From contig NZ_JAESVA010000007.1 in assembly GCF_020621385.1 (NCBI RefSeq), positions 124,001-188,000 of the forward strand: a DNA stretch of 64,000 nt, given 5' to 3'. The stretch comes from Acidisoma cellulosilyticum (lineage in GTDB: Bacteria; Pseudomonadota; Alphaproteobacteria; Acetobacterales; Acetobacteraceae). How positions within the stretch are numbered: position 1 is the first letter of the stretch; each line of letters opens with the position of its first letter. A model generated the notes under the pieces. The model had not been told where the DNA came from. It did no database searches and saw only the letters and a program-made list of their open reading frames with translations. A program made the translations under genes and the position numbers. Below are positions 7,743 through 17,152 of the stretch, piece by piece.

Positions 7743-8882
7743 ATGAGCGAGACGGCAATAATGGAAGCCGCTAGCAAAACGGTGTTGCACCGTCGATCCT
7801 ATATCTACGGTATAGACCTGCTGCGTTTCACGGCGGCGGTTATGGTCGCCTTGTTTCATCTGACCTGGTTTGAGGCCAGCACAGCGCAGATCGACTGGTT
7901 CGGCTGGATCGGCGTGCAGATCTTTTTCGTGATATCGGGCTTCGTCATCGCGCAATCGGCGCAGGATGCGGGACCTGTGAGCTTCGCAATCTCACGCTTC
8001 CTGCGTCTTTATCCCGCCGCCTGGATTTGCGGTGCCATCAGCCTCGCCATTCTTCTCTACAATGGCAGCACGGCTCCTACTCTCCTGCCATTGCTGTCGG
8101 AGTTTTTCAGATCGGTCGTTCTTTATCCGATGGGACCGTTTATCGCGACGGCCTATTGGACCCTGCCGATCGAAATCACCTTTTATGCGCTGATCGGATT
8201 TGTTCTTTATCTGCGGGCATTCGATGACATTGAAACCATAGCGCTGGGCCTTTGTCTTTGCAGCGGCGCTTATCTCTGCGCTCTCGCTTTGCTGTATCTG
8301 GGCATCATCCACACCCCTTGGCTGGATTTCGGCTATGGCTGGAAGAACATTACATTGCTGAGGCATGGGATTTATTTTTCCGCCGGCATATTTTGCTGGC
8401 TGATATCGGAGAAACGGCTGGGTTGGCGTGGCGCGATCGGTCTTCTGGTTGTTTGCCTCTGCGCGCCGATGGAAATAACCTGCCGCACCGACGAACTCAC
8501 GAAGCTCATGCCGCGCGTGATGGATGTCCGGTCGATCGGCTGGGTGCCCGTTCTGATCTGGTTTCTGGCCTTGGCCTTCATTCTGGCTTCCGCCCATTGG
8601 CGGGAGCAATGCCAGCATCTTCCTCGACCCGTTTTGAGGACCGTTCGGCTGCTTGGCCTGACAACCTATCCCTTTTACCTGATGCATGAGCGGATCGGGC
8701 GCGCGGTGCGGCATATATTCCTGTCCAAGGGCTATAGTTCCGCGCTTGCCATTGCGATCGGCGGGCTGATCGTCACGGCCGTCGTCGCAATACTGGTCGC
8801 GCGATACGGGGAACCCCTGCTCAGAAAAGTCATGGCGGCCTGGATTTCTCGGCTCCGGAGACGGCAGAAGCGTCTGGCCTGA
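7743..8882 (+). CDS. acyltransferase family 3 (OafA/YrhL-like) membrane protein
   Basis: 379-residue integral membrane protein of the acyltransferase-3 family, which O-acylates surface glycans, lipids or antibiotics at the inner membrane. The N-terminal motif is YGIDLLRFTAAVMVALFHLTWF with the conserved R...H pair, followed by WIGVQIFFVISGFVI and ISRFLRLYPAAW (the RxxR-type motif). About ten transmembrane segments follow to a basic tail (RLRRRQKRLA). Length fits the family without a fused SGNH domain. The ATG at 7743 overlaps the TGA of a doubtful upstream frame by four bases. Together with the divergent GT87-like gene it may decorate an extracellular polysaccharide; the acceptor is unknown. 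Confidence 0.9.
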   Translation: MSETAIMEAASKTVLHRRSYIYGIDLLRFTAAVMVALFHLTWFEASTAQIDWFGWIGVQIFFVISGFVIAQSAQDAGPVSFAISRFLRLYPAAWICGAISLAILLYNGSTAPTLLPLLSEFFRSVVLYPMGPFIATAYWTLPIEITFYALIGFVLYLRAFDDIETIALGLCLCSGAYLCALALLYLGIIHTPWLDFGYGWKNITLLRHGIYFSAGIFCWLISEKRLGWRGAIGLLVVCLCAPMEITCRTDELTKLMPRVMDVRSIGWVPVLIWFLALAFILASAHWREQCQHLPRPVLRTVRLLGLTTYPFYLMHERIGRAVRHIFLSKGYSSALAIAIGGLIVTAVVAILVARYGEPLLRKVMAAWISRLRRRQKRLA

Positions 8883-8922
8883 CCGCCACCGCCACCGCCA
8901 CCGCCACCGCCACCGCCACCGC
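8883..8922. repeat. hexanucleotide microsatellite (CCGCCA)n
   Basis: Six full copies of CCGCCA plus CCGC follow immediately after the TGA stop of the acyltransferase gene (8880-8882). If the stop were lost, the array would extend the protein with proline-proline repeats. Perfect short tandem arrays of this kind are prone to length change. Confidence 0.9.
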
Positions 8923-9245
8923 AGGCGGGGCAGGGACCTCGACCAGGTCCGGGCGCAAGCGCCTTCGAATTTTAACGTGCCTCCCCCGCCGCCGCGTGAG
9001 ACGGTCAATCCAGCAGGGGAGTAGCGCGTGAGCGAGGGTCGCGACCGGTGGATTGGCCGAGCTTGGCTGGCCGGATTTCATCCGGGCTAGGCGAGAACCC
9101 AAATCATCAAAATGTCCCGGCCAATGAGCGGCTCCGCGATTTGCCCTCCGGCCAAAGCCCTAGCCCTTTCTCCTATCGGTGACAGCGCAGGCCAGTCTGT
9201 CGCCCAGGGAACCTAGCCTTATTTTATAAACACGGGAGAAACGTC
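8923..9245. other. intergenic region and leader of the glycogen phosphorylase gene
   Basis: About 320 bases without a recognisable gene. Near the right end an AT-rich TTATTTTATAAAC element (9220-9231) resembles a -10 region, followed by GGAGAAACGTC before the glgP ATG, a clear ribosome site. Nothing else can be supported. Confidence 0.45.
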
Positions 9246-11729
9246 ATGGACGATCTAGCCGATAAGTCGCTCTCGCCGGATCGCGAGCCCTTGGATCTGG
9301 CAGCGATGCCGGACGTCGATCAGCTCGCCACGCTCTTCGCGCAAAATCTTTTGTTCGATTCGGTGATCGACCCGTCGCAGGCCGGTCTGCGCCAGGTTTT
9401 CGAGGCGGCAGCCGGCTCCGTCCGTGATCTTTTGTCCGAGCGCTGGGTTCAGACCGAGCGCCAATACGACAGCGCCAATCCGAAGCGCATCTACTATATG
9501 TCGTTGGAATTTCTCATCGGCCGGTCCCTCGCCAATAACGTCTTCAATCTGATGGTCGAGCCCGTTCTGGAACAGGCCATTCGCGACAAGGCGCTGAACT
9601 GGATCGATCTGATCGAGCAGGAACCGGATGCAGGGCTTGGCAATGGTGGCCTCGGTCGTCTGGCCGCCTGCTTCCTCGACTCCATGGCCGCCATGCAGCT
9701 ACCCGCGATGGGCTATGGTCTGCGCTACGAATACGGGATGTTCAAACAGTCGATCGAGAACGGCTGGCAGCGCGAACAGGCCGATAACTGGCTGCGCAAT
9801 CAGGACCCATGGGAAGTCCGCCGGCCGCAGGATATCGTCGAGGTCAAGCTCGGCTGCAGCTTCGTCATGAATCATGGCAGGCTGGAATTGATTCCGAACC
9901 GTCCCTCCAGCCTTGTCGGTGTCCCTTACGACCGGCCGGTCGTGGGCTACGGCAATAAGACCATCAATACGCTGCGCCTGTGGAGCGCGACGTCCCATGA
10001 CGATTTCGATTTCCGCGAATTCAGCAGCGGCGATTTCGTGTCTGCCCTGATCGGCAAGATCGCGGCGCATACGGTGACCCGCGTGCTTTATCCGGATGAT
10101 TCGACCGAGATGGGCCAAGGGCTGCGCTTCGCCCAGGAATATTTCCTGGTCGCCTGCTCGCTCGCCGATCTCGTCCGCCGTTTCCGTCGCGGCAATAGCG
10201 ACTGGGCGCTTTTGCCCGAAAAATGCGCCATTCAGCTCAACGACACGCATCCGACGCTGGCCGTGCCCGAACTCATGCGTATCCTGCTCGACGAAGCCGG
10301 GCTCGGCTGGGATCAGGCCTGGGATCTGACGAAGCGGACCTTGGCCTATACCAACCATACCTTGCTGCCCGAGGCGCTGGAGAAATGGTCGCTGCATCAT
10401 TTCCAGACCATGCTGCCGCGTCAGCTTGAAATCATCTACGAGATCAACCATCGTTTTCTGGACGATGTGCGCGCGCGCTTCCCCGGCGACGAGGCGAAAG
10501 TGCAGCGCGTCAGCCTGATCGAGGAAGGCGCGGAAGACAAGGTCCGCATGGCCAATCTGGCCATCGTCGGGTCCCACAGCACCAATGGCGTCGCCGCCAT
10601 CCATTCCGAGCTGCTGCGCAAGCTGACGGTCCATGATCTGGCCGAGATATTCCCCGAGCGGTTCAGCAACAAGACCAATGGCGTCACGCATCGCCGCTGG
10701 CTGGCGCTGGCCAATCCCAACCTCGCGTCCGCGATTTCGACGGTGATCGGCACCGGCTGGTTGACCGATCTCACGGCGATCGCCGGGCTCAGGTCGGTCG
10801 CGGACGATCAGCACGTGCAGGATCTGTTCCTTGCCGCCAAAAGCGCCGCGAAGCAGGATTTTGCCGGCTGGCTGCTGCGCACTAGCGGGCAGAGCGTCGA
10901 CCCCGAGACCATCTTCGACTGCCAGGTGAAGCGTATTCACGAATATAAGCGCCAGATGCTCAACGCGCTGCGCGTGATCGTTCTCTACAATCGCCTGCGC
11001 GCCAATCCGGATATGGCGATGGTGCCGCGCACCTTCTTCTTCGCGGGCAAGGCGGCACCGGCCTATCAGCGCGCCAAGCTCATCATCAAATTCATCAATA
11101 ATCTTGCCGGCACGATCGACGGCGACCCGGCGGTCAAAGGGCGGCTCAAGATCGTGTTCCTGCCCGAATATTGTGTCTCTCTCGCCGAGCGGCTGATCCC
11201 GGCGGCCGATGTCTCGAACCAGATCTCGACCGCCGGTTTCGAGGCGAGCGGCACCAGCAATATGAAGTTCATGATGAATGGCGCGCTGACGCTGGGCACC
11301 CGCGACGGTGCGACGATCGAAATGGCACAGGAAGCGGGCGAGGAGAATTTCTTCCTCTTTGGTCTGACGGTCGATGAGGTCGAGGCCAGCCGGGGCTATT
11401 ACGACCCGCATTGGCATTACGAGAACGAACCTGAAATCCGTGCCGCGCTTGACCTGATCGCCAGCGGCCATTTCAGCGAGAACGAGAAGGGGGCCTTTAC
11501 CCCTCTGCTCGACAGCCTGCTGAAGGAAGGCGACCGCTATATGCATCTGGCCGATCTCTCGGCCTATATGCGGGCGGACGAAGCCCTTTGCGCCAACTAT
11601 GCCGACCGTCGGGCATGGGCGCGGAAGGCCATCCTCAATATCGCGGGTTCCGGCCAGTTTTCCAGCGACCGGACTATCGCGCAATATGCTTCCGAGATAT
11701 GGCAGGTGAAACCCTGCCCGGTCGCGTAA
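9246..11729 (+). CDS. glgP: glycogen/maltodextrin phosphorylase
   Basis: 827-residue alpha-glucan phosphorylase (family GT35), the expected size. It releases glucose 1-phosphate from glycogen or maltodextrin ends using inorganic phosphate and pyridoxal phosphate. The cofactor lysine lies in EASGTSNMKFMMNG (Lys674). Other landmarks are the N-terminal YYMSLEFLIGRSL, GNGGLGRLAACFLDS, LNDTHPTL and the KRIHEYKRQMLN block. GGAGAA precedes the ATG at 9246 at good spacing. Fifteen bases downstream comes phosphoglucomutase, which takes its product to glucose 6-phosphate, so the pair forms a glucan-breakdown unit. No glgA, glgB or glgC is in the window. Confidence 0.96.
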   Translation: MDDLADKSLSPDREPLDLAAMPDVDQLATLFAQNLLFDSVIDPSQAGLRQVFEAAAGSVRDLLSERWVQTERQYDSANPKRIYYMSLEFLIGRSLANNVFNLMVEPVLEQAIRDKALNWIDLIEQEPDAGLGNGGLGRLAACFLDSMAAMQLPAMGYGLRYEYGMFKQSIENGWQREQADNWLRNQDPWEVRRPQDIVEVKLGCSFVMNHGRLELIPNRPSSLVGVPYDRPVVGYGNKTINTLRLWSATSHDDFDFREFSSGDFVSALIGKIAAHTVTRVLYPDDSTEMGQGLRFAQEYFLVACSLADLVRRFRRGNSDWALLPEKCAIQLNDTHPTLAVPELMRILLDEAGLGWDQAWDLTKRTLAYTNHTLLPEALEKWSLHHFQTMLPRQLEIIYEINHRFLDDVRARFPGDEAKVQRVSLIEEGAEDKVRMANLAIVGSHSTNGVAAIHSELLRKLTVHDLAEIFPERFSNKTNGVTHRRWLALANPNLASAISTVIGTGWLTDLTAIAGLRSVADDQHVQDLFLAAKSAAKQDFAGWLLRTSGQSVDPETIFDCQVKRIHEYKRQMLNALRVIVLYNRLRANPDMAMVPRTFFFAGKAAPAYQRAKLIIKFINNLAGTIDGDPAVKGRLKIVFLPEYCVSLAERLIPAADVSNQISTAGFEASGTSNMKFMMNGALTLGTRDGATIEMAQEAGEENFFLFGLTVDEVEASRGYYDPHWHYENEPEIRAALDLIASGHFSENEKGAFTPLLDSLLKEGDRYMHLADLSAYMRADEALCANYADRRAWARKAILNIAGSGQFSSDRTIAQYASEIWQVKPCPVA

Positions 11730-11744
11730 GAGGAGCGAATAGCC

Positions 11745-13382
11745 ATGGCCTTGTCACCCCTTGCTGGAAAGCCTGCGCCCAAGGCTATGCTGATCGACCT
11801 GGCTGCGCTTGAAGCAGCCTACAGCGCCGTGACACCCGATCCCGCCAATCCCGAGCAGCGTGTCAGCTTCGGAACCAGCGGCCATCGCGGCTCGTCACTG
11901 CGCGGGTCCTTCACCGAAGCGCATATCCTGGCGATTACCCAGGCGATCTGCGATTACCGCCAGCAGCAAGGCGTGACGGGTCCGCTTTTTATGGGCAAGG
12001 ACACCCATGCGCTTTCCGGTCCCGCCGAGCGGACGGCGCTTGAGGTTCTTGCCGCCAATGGCGTGACGGCGGTGGTGCAGCCGGAGAATGGTTTCACCCC
12101 GACGCCCGTCATTTCGCACGCGATCCTGACCTATAACCGCGGCCGGTCCGAAGGGCTGGCCGACGGTATCGTCATTACCCCGTCCCATAATCCGCCGCAG
12201 GATGGCGGTTTCAAATACAACCCGACCAATGGTGGGCCGGCCGATACCGATGTCACCAAATGGATCGAGACGCGGGCGAATGCGCTGCTGGCGGAGGGTA
12301 ACCGGGATGTGAAACGCATCCCCTTCGAGCGGGCGATCCTGGCGGATACGACCCTGCGGCAGGACATGATGATGCCTTATGTCCGGGATCTGGGACAGGT
12401 CATCGATATGGAGGCCGTCCGCGACGCAAAGCTGCATCTGGCGGTCGATCCGCTGGGCGGCGCGGCGCTTGCCTATTGGGCGCCGATCAACGCGCTATAC
12501 GGTCTGGACATCACCGTCACCAATCCTGTCGTCGATCCGACCTTTTCCTTCATGACGGTCGATCATGACGGGATCATCCGCATGGATTGCTCAAGCCCTT
12601 ATGCCATGGCGCGGCTTGTCGATCTTAAAGACGAGTATCGGGTCGCTTTCGCCAATGACCCCGATTCCGACCGGCATGGCATCGTGACGCCGGGCGGCGG
12701 GTTGATGAATCCCAATCACTATCTGGCTGTCGCGATCGATTATCTGCTAGGGCATCGGCCGGGCTGGTCCGATGCGGCGGCCGTGGGCAAGACCCTGGTC
12801 AGCAGCAGCATGATCGACCGTGTCGTGCAAAGACGTGGCCGCAAGCTTCTGGAAGTGCCGGTCGGCTTCAAATGGTTCGCGCCGGGATTGTTCGACGGCA
12901 CCTGCTGCTTCGGTGGCGAGGAAAGTGCCGGTGCCAGTTTCCTGCGCCGCGACGGCCAGGTTTGGACCACCGACAAGGATGGACCGATCATGGATCTTCT
13001 GGCGGCGGAAATCACCGCCACGACAGGCCGCGATCCGGGTGAGCATTACGAGGGTCTGGCCGCCGACCTCGGCACGCCGCATTATGTGCGGATCGATGCG
13101 CCGGCAACGACCGAACTCAAAGCCAAGCTGGGGAAGATGAGCCCCGAGACGGTGACGGCGAAGGTGCTGGCGGGCGAGCCGATCACCCGTATCCTGACGC
13201 GCGCGCCGGGGAATGACGCGCCGATCGGTGGCCTTAAAGTCGAGACCGAGAGCGGCTGGTTTGCCGCGCGACCCTCGGGCACCGAGGCCGTCTATAAAAT
13301 CTATGCCGAGAGCTTCAAGGACGAGGCGCATCTGCAGGTCCTGGTGTCCGAAGCGCAGCAGCTGGTCGACGGCCTCGCCTGA
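11745..13382 (+). CDS. pgm: phosphoglucomutase, alpha-D-glucose phosphate-specific
   Basis: 545-residue enzyme interconverting glucose 1-phosphate and glucose 6-phosphate, nearly the same length as Escherichia coli Pgm. Domain 1 carries the phosphoserine loop [12 protein letters not shown] (Ser147). Domain 2 has the magnesium loop DPDSDRHG, domain 3 [11 protein letters not shown], and domain 4 the phosphate-binding [20 protein letters not shown] precedes ATG 11745. It follows glgP by 15 bases on the same strand, giving a direct route from glycogen to glycolysis. The convergent CorA-like gene ends 23 bases after it. Confidence 0.96.
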   Translation: MALSPLAGKPAPKAMLIDLAALEAAYSAVTPDPANPEQRVSFGTSGHRGSSLRGSFTEAHILAITQAICDYRQQQGVTGPLFMGKDTHALSGPAERTALEVLAANGVTAVVQPENGFTPTPVISHAILTYNRGRSEGLADGIVITPSHNPPQDGGFKYNPTNGGPADTDVTKWIETRANALLAEGNRDVKRIPFERAILADTTLRQDMMMPYVRDLGQVIDMEAVRDAKLHLAVDPLGGAALAYWAPINALYGLDITVTNPVVDPTFSFMTVDHDGIIRMDCSSPYAMARLVDLKDEYRVAFANDPDSDRHGIVTPGGGLMNPNHYLAVAIDYLLGHRPGWSDAAAVGKTLVSSSMIDRVVQRRGRKLLEVPVGFKWFAPGLFDGTCCFGGEESAGASFLRRDGQVWTTDKDGPIMDLLAAEITATTGRDPGEHYEGLAADLGTPHYVRIDAPATTELKAKLGKMSPETVTAKVLAGEPITRILTRAPGNDAPIGGLKVETESGWFAARPSGTEAVYKIYAESFKDEAHLQVLVSEAQQLVDGLA

Positions 13383-13405
13383 TCAAACCTGACAGGCGCG
13401 GCTGC

Positions 13406-14392
13406 CTAAAGCATGCGGCCGCGCTTGAGCAGCACAAGCGTGACGATGACGGTCACGACCATCAGCAGCATGCCGTACCAGAAGCCGAGATGCGCCTGGC
13501 CCCAGGGCAGGCCGCCCAGATTCATGCCGAATATGCCGCTGATCAGCGAGATCGGTAGAAAGAATACCGTGACGATCGAGAGGATATAAAGGTTGCGGTT
13601 CGTCGCCTCCATCAGCCGGGCGGAGGCCTGTTCCTGAAGCAGGCGGGCGCGTTCCTGCACAAGGTCAAGGTCATGACCCAAGGCGCCGAGCCCTTCTATG
13701 GCGCTGCGCAGCCGCACGGCATCATTCTCGGCGACCCAGTGCGGCAGTTTCGCGAGCAGGGTCAGCAAGGCGTGCTGTTGCGGAACCATATGCCGGCGAA
13801 GACGCGCCGCAAGGCGACGAATGCGGCCAAGCTCCTCCCCAGGGCGGCTCGGCCGGCCTTCCAGAATCTTTTCCTCAACGTCATCGACGCTGTCGGCAAG
13901 ACCAAGGATGAGGTCACCGAGCGTATCGGTTACGTGGAGCAGGAAATTGGTGACCAGCACGATGGGCCGCCCGTCCTGCAGACCCTCGCCGATGGTCTTG
14001 CGCAGCTTGTCGATCGCGGCCAGGGGCCGGTGGCGAACGCTGATGAGACAATGATTGTCCAGGTAAAGGCGCAGGACGTCCAGCCCGTCGGTTTGGCTGG
14101 CGAATTCATGGTGCAGATCGCCGATGATACCGCATAGCCCGCTACCGATCGCCTCGATGCGCATGTGATTGTCCGAGCCGAGGAGAAGCGCTTTGGCCGC
14201 CGGCGGCATTCTCTCGCAATGGCTGATCCATTGTCGCGCGCCGGCATCGCCATGGTCGAAATGGAGCCAGACCAGATTATCGGCCTGATTGAAGTGCAAC
14301 GCGATATCGGCGGCGCGGATCACCGTCATATTGCCGTCGGGCGCGATGCTATAGCCGCAGACAAGCCCTTTATCGTCGAGGGTCGATTCCAT
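13406..14392 (-). CDS. CorA/ZntB-family divalent-cation transporter
   Basis: 328-residue protein with a large N-terminal cytoplasmic domain and two C-terminal transmembrane helices, as in CorA (magnesium, cobalt) and ZntB (zinc). The pore-loop signature GMN is present in SGIFGMNLGG (residues 289-291) at the end of the first helix, and the protein ends with a short basic tail (KRGRML). The opening pattern (LVCGYSIAPDG, VWLHFDHGD) and the long RLRRHMVPQQHALLTLL helix look more like ZntB than classical CorA, so zinc or a proton-coupled metal flux is possible. It is convergent with pgm and apparently monocistronic. Confidence 0.87.
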   Translation of the reverse strand: MESTLDDKGLVCGYSIAPDGNMTVIRAADIALHFNQADNLVWLHFDHGDAGARQWISHCERMPPAAKALLLGSDNHMRIEAIGSGLCGIIGDLHHEFASQTDGLDVLRLYLDNHCLISVRHRPLAAIDKLRKTIGEGLQDGRPIVLVTNFLLHVTDTLGDLILGLADSVDDVEEKILEGRPSRPGEELGRIRRLAARLRRHMVPQQHALLTLLAKLPHWVAENDAVRLRSAIEGLGALGHDLDLVQERARLLQEQASARLMEATNRNLYILSIVTVFFLPISLISGIFGMNLGGLPWGQAHLGFWYGMLLMVVTVIVTLVLLKRGRML

Positions 14393-14518
14393 TGAAACGT
14401 CTCCGCGGCTGCGACATCAGGCTCGCCCGCACGCGGGAGCAAACCTTCTTCAGGGCGATAATTCCAGCTGCAAATCAGTGACGTTTAGCGGCGATCCGAC
14501 ACGGCTGGGCATTGGGTG

Positions 14519-15340
14519 CTACGCAGCAAGAGTCCGGAGAAAGGTTGCGACCCTTGGCGCGTCTTCGGCCGCCAGTCCGTGGGTGATGACAGGTCCCGCG
14601 AAACCCGTGGCACGCAAATGCTGAAAGAAAAGCGGAAAGTCGATGATGCCTTCGCCGGCAGCGACAATGCTGCCGTCCGCATCGCGATCCTTGGCATGGA
14701 CGATGGCGATGCAATCCCCGAGCAGCTCCATCGCCTCGGCGAAAATCCAGTCCTGATCGGTTTGCGGGGAGGCGACGATATTGGCCGGATCGAGTACGAT
14801 GCGAAGATGGGGCGAGCGTATATCGCGCAACAACTGCGCCGCTTGCATTGAAGAGGCAACGACATTGGCCATCTCGGGCTCGATACCGAGATCGACGTCG
14901 AACCGGTCGGCGAGGGCGGCCGCTTGTTCCATTTCGGCCAGCAGGGTCGCCCAGGCGCAGGGCCCCTCGTTCTGCGGATGATAGCGCCAGGGATCATGCG
15001 GATCGCGCGTGCCGGTGCAGAGCGTGACGAGATCCGTGCCGATGGTCCTGGCATGGGCGAGCAGGTGGGAGAGGCGGGTGAGGCCCTGACGGCGGGCCGC
15101 CGCGTCAGGGTGGATCATGTTATAGGTGCCGGAGAGCGCGGCGATGCCGACCCCGCTGTCAGCCGCGGCGGCAGCGATGCCGTTCAGCACCGCCGCGTCC
15201 AGATTGTCCGGCATGGCCGGCAGGCCGCAGCAGGAGAGGCTGAACTGCACGCAATCATAGCCGGCGGCCGCGGCACCGGAGAACACGGCCTCCGGCGTTT
15301 GGCCGGGAAACGTTCTGGCGAAGATGCCAATCGGGTTCAG
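14519..15340 (-). CDS. sugar phosphate isomerase/epimerase-like TIM barrel, apparent CTG start
   Basis: Xylose-isomerase-like / AP-endonuclease-2 superfamily TIM barrel of about 273 residues. Metal-ligand type motifs visible are LGIEPEMANV, RIVLDPANI and IVHAKDRD. The frame contains GTG at 15286, but starting there would delete the first beta strand: upstream codons encode NPIGIFARTFPGQTPE followed by GYDCVQFSLSC, a typical N-terminus. Between the in-frame TGA (15353-15355) and that segment there is no ATG, GTG or TTG. CTG at 15340-15338 lies seven bases after GAGGAAA and is the best start. The gene is last in the minus-strand sugar ABC operon, so it probably acts on the imported sugar or polyol. 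Confidence 0.78.
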   Translation of the reverse strand: MNPIGIFARTFPGQTPEAVFSGAAAAGYDCVQFSLSCCGLPAMPDNLDAAVLNGIAAAAADSGVGIAALSGTYNMIHPDAAARRQGLTRLSHLLAHARTIGTDLVTLCTGTRDPHDPWRYHPQNEGPCAWATLLAEMEQAAALADRFDVDLGIEPEMANVVASSMQAAQLLRDIRSPHLRIVLDPANIVASPQTDQDWIFAEAMELLGDCIAIVHAKDRDADGSIVAAGEGIIDFPLFFQHLRATGFAGPVITHGLAAEDAPRVATFLRTLAA

Positions 15341-15366
15341 CGGCGCGTTTCCTCACGAAAAGGCAT

Positions 15367-16122
15367 TCATTCCTGCCCGACCATCAGGCGCACGATTTCC
15401 TCGGGGTCGACATTTCCGACCTGACGCTCGCCCGCCACAATGCCCCGGCGCAAGACGACGATACGGTCACTGACCGCGAACATATCCGCGAGATTGTGGG
15501 AAATGAAGATGACGCCGAGACCCTTCTTTTTAAGCGACCGGATAAGGTCCATCACCTTGCGCTGTTCCGGCACGCCCAACGCCGCCGTCGGCTCGTCCAT
15601 GATCAAGACCCGCGCATCCCAATGGATGGCGCGGCCGATGGCGACGGCCTGACGCTGACCGCCCGAGAGCGCGCGCACCGGACGGTCCAGCCGATCGAGA
15701 TGCACGTCGAGCACCTCAATGGCCTTGGCGGCCTCTTCCCGCATGCGGCGACGGTCGATGCGCGGCAGGAACAGAAACTTCGTCTTCAGCTCGCGGCCGA
15801 GGAAGACATTGCCGCCGATATCGAGGTTATCGGCAAGCGCCAGGTCCTGGTAGATCGTCTCGATCCCCTGGGCGCGGGCCGCCTGCGGCCCATCGAAGGA
15901 GACGGGTTTGCCGCAATAGCGGATTTCCCCCTCGCTCGGCTGGAAAACGCCGGAGATGATCTTGGTGAAGGTCGATTTGCCGGCGCCATTGTCACCGGCA
16001 AGGGCCACGACCTCCCCGGCGCGGAGCGTGAAGTCCACCCGCTCCAGCGCATGAACGCCGCCGAAACGCTTGGAAATGCCATGCGTTTCGAGAACCGGAT
16101 CACCGGTCATGATGTCACTCAT
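15367..16122 (-). CDS. sugar ABC transporter ATP-binding protein, single-domain
   Basis: 251-residue ABC ATPase of the carbohydrate-uptake 2 type. It has one nucleotide-binding domain, as in FrcA of rhizobia, rather than the double domain of RbsA/XylG. Walker A is GDNGAGKST, the signature LSGGQRQAVAIGRAIHW, Walker B VLIMDEPTAALG and the switch ISHNLAD. ATG at 16122 is preferred because GGGAGGG lies upstream; it overlaps the end of the permease gene by eight bases. A homodimer would energise the permease encoded at 16115-17152. It is cotranscribed with the binding protein, permease and TIM-barrel protein. Confidence 0.93.
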   Translation of the reverse strand: MSDIMTGDPVLETHGISKRFGGVHALERVDFTLRAGEVVALAGDNGAGKSTFTKIISGVFQPSEGEIRYCGKPVSFDGPQAARAQGIETIYQDLALADNLDIGGNVFLGRELKTKFLFLPRIDRRRMREEAAKAIEVLDVHLDRLDRPVRALSGGQRQAVAIGRAIHWDARVLIMDEPTAALGVPEQRKVMDLIRSLKKKGLGVIFISHNLADMFAVSDRIVVLRRGIVAGERQVGNVDPEEIVRLMVGQE

Positions 16123-17152
16123 CCTGTCGCCCTCCCCCGAAGCGTCTTTGGCTCTGATCGACGAGCACGGACACGATGATGACAAGTCCCACGGCGATGA
16201 ACTGCCAGAAGGGCTCCACATTCAGGAAGACGAGCCCGTATTGGATGACGGCGATGATCAGCGCGCCGATGATGGTGCCGATGATGGTACCCGATCCGCC
16301 GAAAAGGCTGGCCCCGCCGATGACAACGGCGGCGATACTGTCCAGCAGCAGCGGTTCGCCCGCCTGCGGTGCGCCGGCGGCGAAGCGGCCCGTGTAGAGG
16401 ATGCCGTCGATCCCCGCCGTCAGCGCCGATAGCATGTACAAAATAATGGTAACGCGGCGGACATTCACGCCGGCCCGCAAGGTCGCCTGCCGATTGCCGC
16501 CGATCGCGTAGGTGTACTGGCCGAATTGCGTCTCCGACAGCAGATAATGCACCAGCGCGACGAAGATCACGGTCACGATGACGATGACGGGAATGCCGAG
16601 GATGCGACCATTGCCGAGATAAGTGAGCCAGCTGTTATCGACCGGCACGGTGGTGCCGCCGGCAAACAGATAGGCAGCACCACGCGCCACGCCATACATG
16701 CCCAATGTGCCGATGAAGGGCGGGATACGCAGTCGCGCGATCAACAGCCCGTTGATCCAGCCGGGGATGAGGGTCGCGGCCAAAGCAACGACCACACCGG
16801 CCAGCAGCCCTATCGGCGCGCCGGCAAATGCGCCGACATCATTGGCGACATGGGCGGCGATCACGGCAGCCAATCCCATGGTGAAACCCACGGACAGGTC
16901 GATGCCGCCGGAGATGATCACCAAAGTCTGGCCGAGGCCGAGCAGCACCGGGGCCACCGCGAAGACCGCGACGGAACGGATATTGAAGCTGCTGAAGATG
17001 AAGGTGGAGCCATAGGCAATCTGCGACCAGATTTCGAAGACGACCAGAAGCAGAAGCAGAAAAATCCAGGCCCGGGCTGAGGCGACCGCTGCGATTATGC
17101 GACGCCCCCGGAGATTTCCGGGGGCTGAACGCGTGGGTAAGGCCGAGCTCAT
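16115..17152 (-). CDS. sugar ABC transporter permease (RbsC/FrcC family)
   Basis: 345-residue inner-membrane permease with about eight to ten hydrophobic segments. Family marks are GLGQTLVIISGGIDLSVG in the first half, FAVGG-like YAIGGNRQATLRAGVNVRRV in the cytoplasmic loop, and AAVVIGGASLFGGSGTIIGTIIGALII near the C-terminus. It forms the pore for a monosaccharide (ribose, fructose, xylose or a polyol class). Its ATG overlaps the binding-protein stop by four bases (ATGA) and it overlaps the ATPase start, a tight operon. The specific sugar cannot be told from the permease. Confidence 0.93.
   Translation of the reverse strand: MSSALPTRSAPGNLRGRRIIAAVASARAWIFLLLLLVVFEIWSQIAYGSTFIFSSFNIRSVAVFAVAPVLLGLGQTLVIISGGIDLSVGFTMGLAAVIAAHVANDVGAFAGAPIGLLAGVVVALAATLIPGWINGLLIARLRIPPFIGTLGMYGVARGAAYLFAGGTTVPVDNSWLTYLGNGRILGIPVIVIVTVIFVALVHYLLSETQFGQYTYAIGGNRQATLRAGVNVRRVTIILYMLSALTAGIDGILYTGRFAAGAPQAGEPLLLDSIAAVVIGGASLFGGSGTIIGTIIGALIIAVIQYGLVFLNVEPFWQFIAVGLVIIVSVLVDQSQRRFGGGRQDE

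Noticed and set aside
9699-11684. 661-codon minus-strand frame opposite glycogen phosphorylase
   Set aside because: Long only because the GC-rich plus-strand gene avoids stops in this frame; no ribosome site or domain, and glgP is unmistakable.
13398-13424. GC-rich inverted repeat GCGCGGC/GCCGCGC between pgm and the CorA-like gene
   Set aside because: One arm lies within the coding end of the CorA-like gene and the loop is long; too weak to call a terminator.
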